A DNA stretch of 64,000 nt from Coniochaeta sp. PMI_546 (taxonomy: Eukaryota > Ascomycota > Sordariomycetes > Coniochaetales > Coniochaetaceae), in assembly GCA_021432605.1 (NCBI GenBank), contig MU271148.1, positions 1,061,362 through 1,125,361 on the forward strand. The letters run 5' to 3'. The notes under the pieces are model-generated. The model worked only from the letters and a program-made list of their open reading frames with translations. It searched no databases and was not told the origin of the DNA. Below, piece after piece: positions 63,320 to 64,000 of this stretch. Each line of letters starts with the position of its first letter. Within the stretch, counting starts at the first letter, position 1. Made by a program: the position numbers and the translations under genes.

Positions 63320-63957
63320 ATAATACCAGGAATCGGACGTGAGTCGAGGTTCACCGGTGAGTCTGCGCCCAGGGCATCTACTGCTGTCAGCTCTGTCATT
63401 TGCTAACAACTTCCAAGTCTGAAGAGCAGGGGCTGTTACGGTATGCCATTCGATATAGACAGATGAATGCATATTTTCCAAACCGCGTCTACAGATACCC
63501 CAGGCCTCACCATACTCCCAGGTCCATCTAGACCTGGAAGGCCACGTTATGGACTCTAAGTTCCGCGCCATTCGCGACCGTCACTTACGACTGGTCTACC
63601 GCTATCTACAACGGTGAGTTCTCCACCCGCGCTCTGCCAAATCTGAACACCCGGACCCGTAAATTAGGCATGTACTTCACGGCCGAGCGTGAGTTTGTCG
63701 AGCACGCTATAAAGTTCTCGCAGCATCAGTTCGAGGGCAAGGTCGACCTCGTCGCCTACAAGGGGCTGCGCCTACGTCGTCGGCCGCTCTAGCGCGACCT
63801 CTAACCTCTATTCCGAGGACGAGAGCAGCATGGACACGCTTGATATGAACTGGACGCCGCAGGACACCACCGGTTTTATCGCGATCCAGGGCATCAGGAT
63901 CCAGAAGTACGGCGAGCGCAAGATCAAGGATGGCGAGCCTCGGCACATGAAGACTTG
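63320..63957 (+). pseudogene. Broken argininosuccinate synthase copy (C-terminal part)
   Basis: Pieces of argininosuccinate synthase, the arginine-pathway enzyme that joins citrulline and aspartate, appear in order but in shifting frames: GIGRESRFT, KSRGCY, TPGLTIL, HLDLEGHVMDSKFRAIRD, WSTAIYNG, GMYFTAEREFVEHAIKFSQH, KVDLVAYKG, AYVVGRSSATSNLYSEDESS and DTTGFIAIQGIRIQKYGERK, ending at a TGA at 63955-63957. At least two intron-like gaps keep fungal splice signals (near 63354-63415 and 63608-63667). Frames change near 63530, near 63580 and again near 63763, so this copy cannot make a normal enzyme. The N-terminal ATP-binding half is missing. It is most likely a decayed second copy of a host gene. 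Confidence 0.75.
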
Positions 63958-64000
63958 ATTCTCCCAGGGCCTGTTGGGTGGGTTCCTCACGTAGTTCATA

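Overview
The window is nuclear DNA of a filamentous ascomycete (Pezizomycotina; Sordariomycetes is my best guess). The reasons are short 50-110 bp GT-AG introns, single-gene transcription units, HET-domain and Clr5/ankyrin proteins, Zn2Cys6 regulators, and fungal-type housekeeping genes. Exon joins were worked out by hand from splice signals and reading-frame continuity. No RNA evidence was available.

Layout. 0-26 kb is mostly conserved housekeeping sequence: an Snt1-like SANT corepressor (minus strand, cut by the left edge), deoxyhypusine synthase, HMG-CoA lyase, the mitochondrial phosphate carrier, a decayed APH-type phosphotransferase gene, an acyl-protein-thioesterase-like hydrolase, a HET-domain protein, a Tvp38 family membrane protein and the ribosome-assembly factor Sda1.

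26.4-54.2 kb is the notable part and looks like a fructan-utilization gene cluster. It holds a secreted 1422-residue protein that fuses an exo-inulinase to an endo-inulinase, a DUF2961/GH172 enzyme (family of alpha-fructofuranosidase and difructose-dianhydride enzymes), an intracellular GH32 beta-fructofuranosidase, a secreted levanase-like GH32 with its own N-terminal beta-sandwich, an alpha-glucoside-permease-type and a hexose-type MFS transporter, and two Zn2Cys6 regulators. Three gene pairs are divergent (GH172/GH32, TF2/MFS1, MFS2/levanase). Their shared promoters carry CGG-type inverted and direct repeats, including one architecture (CGG-N14-CCG) found in two of them. A sensible model is that secreted inulinases and levanase cut inulin and levan outside the cell, MFS1 takes up sucrose or short fructo-oligosaccharides and MFS2 takes up hexoses, and the cytosolic GH32 and GH172 finish beta- and alpha-linked fructosides. 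This model is inference from the genes and their arrangement.

54-64 kb is accessory sequence: a Clr5-like/ankyrin protein, a decayed third MFS sugar-transporter gene, a small spliced gene of unknown function, an AT-rich stretch and a broken argininosuccinate synthase copy near the right edge. I saw no rRNA, convincing tRNA, CRISPR array or intact transposon.
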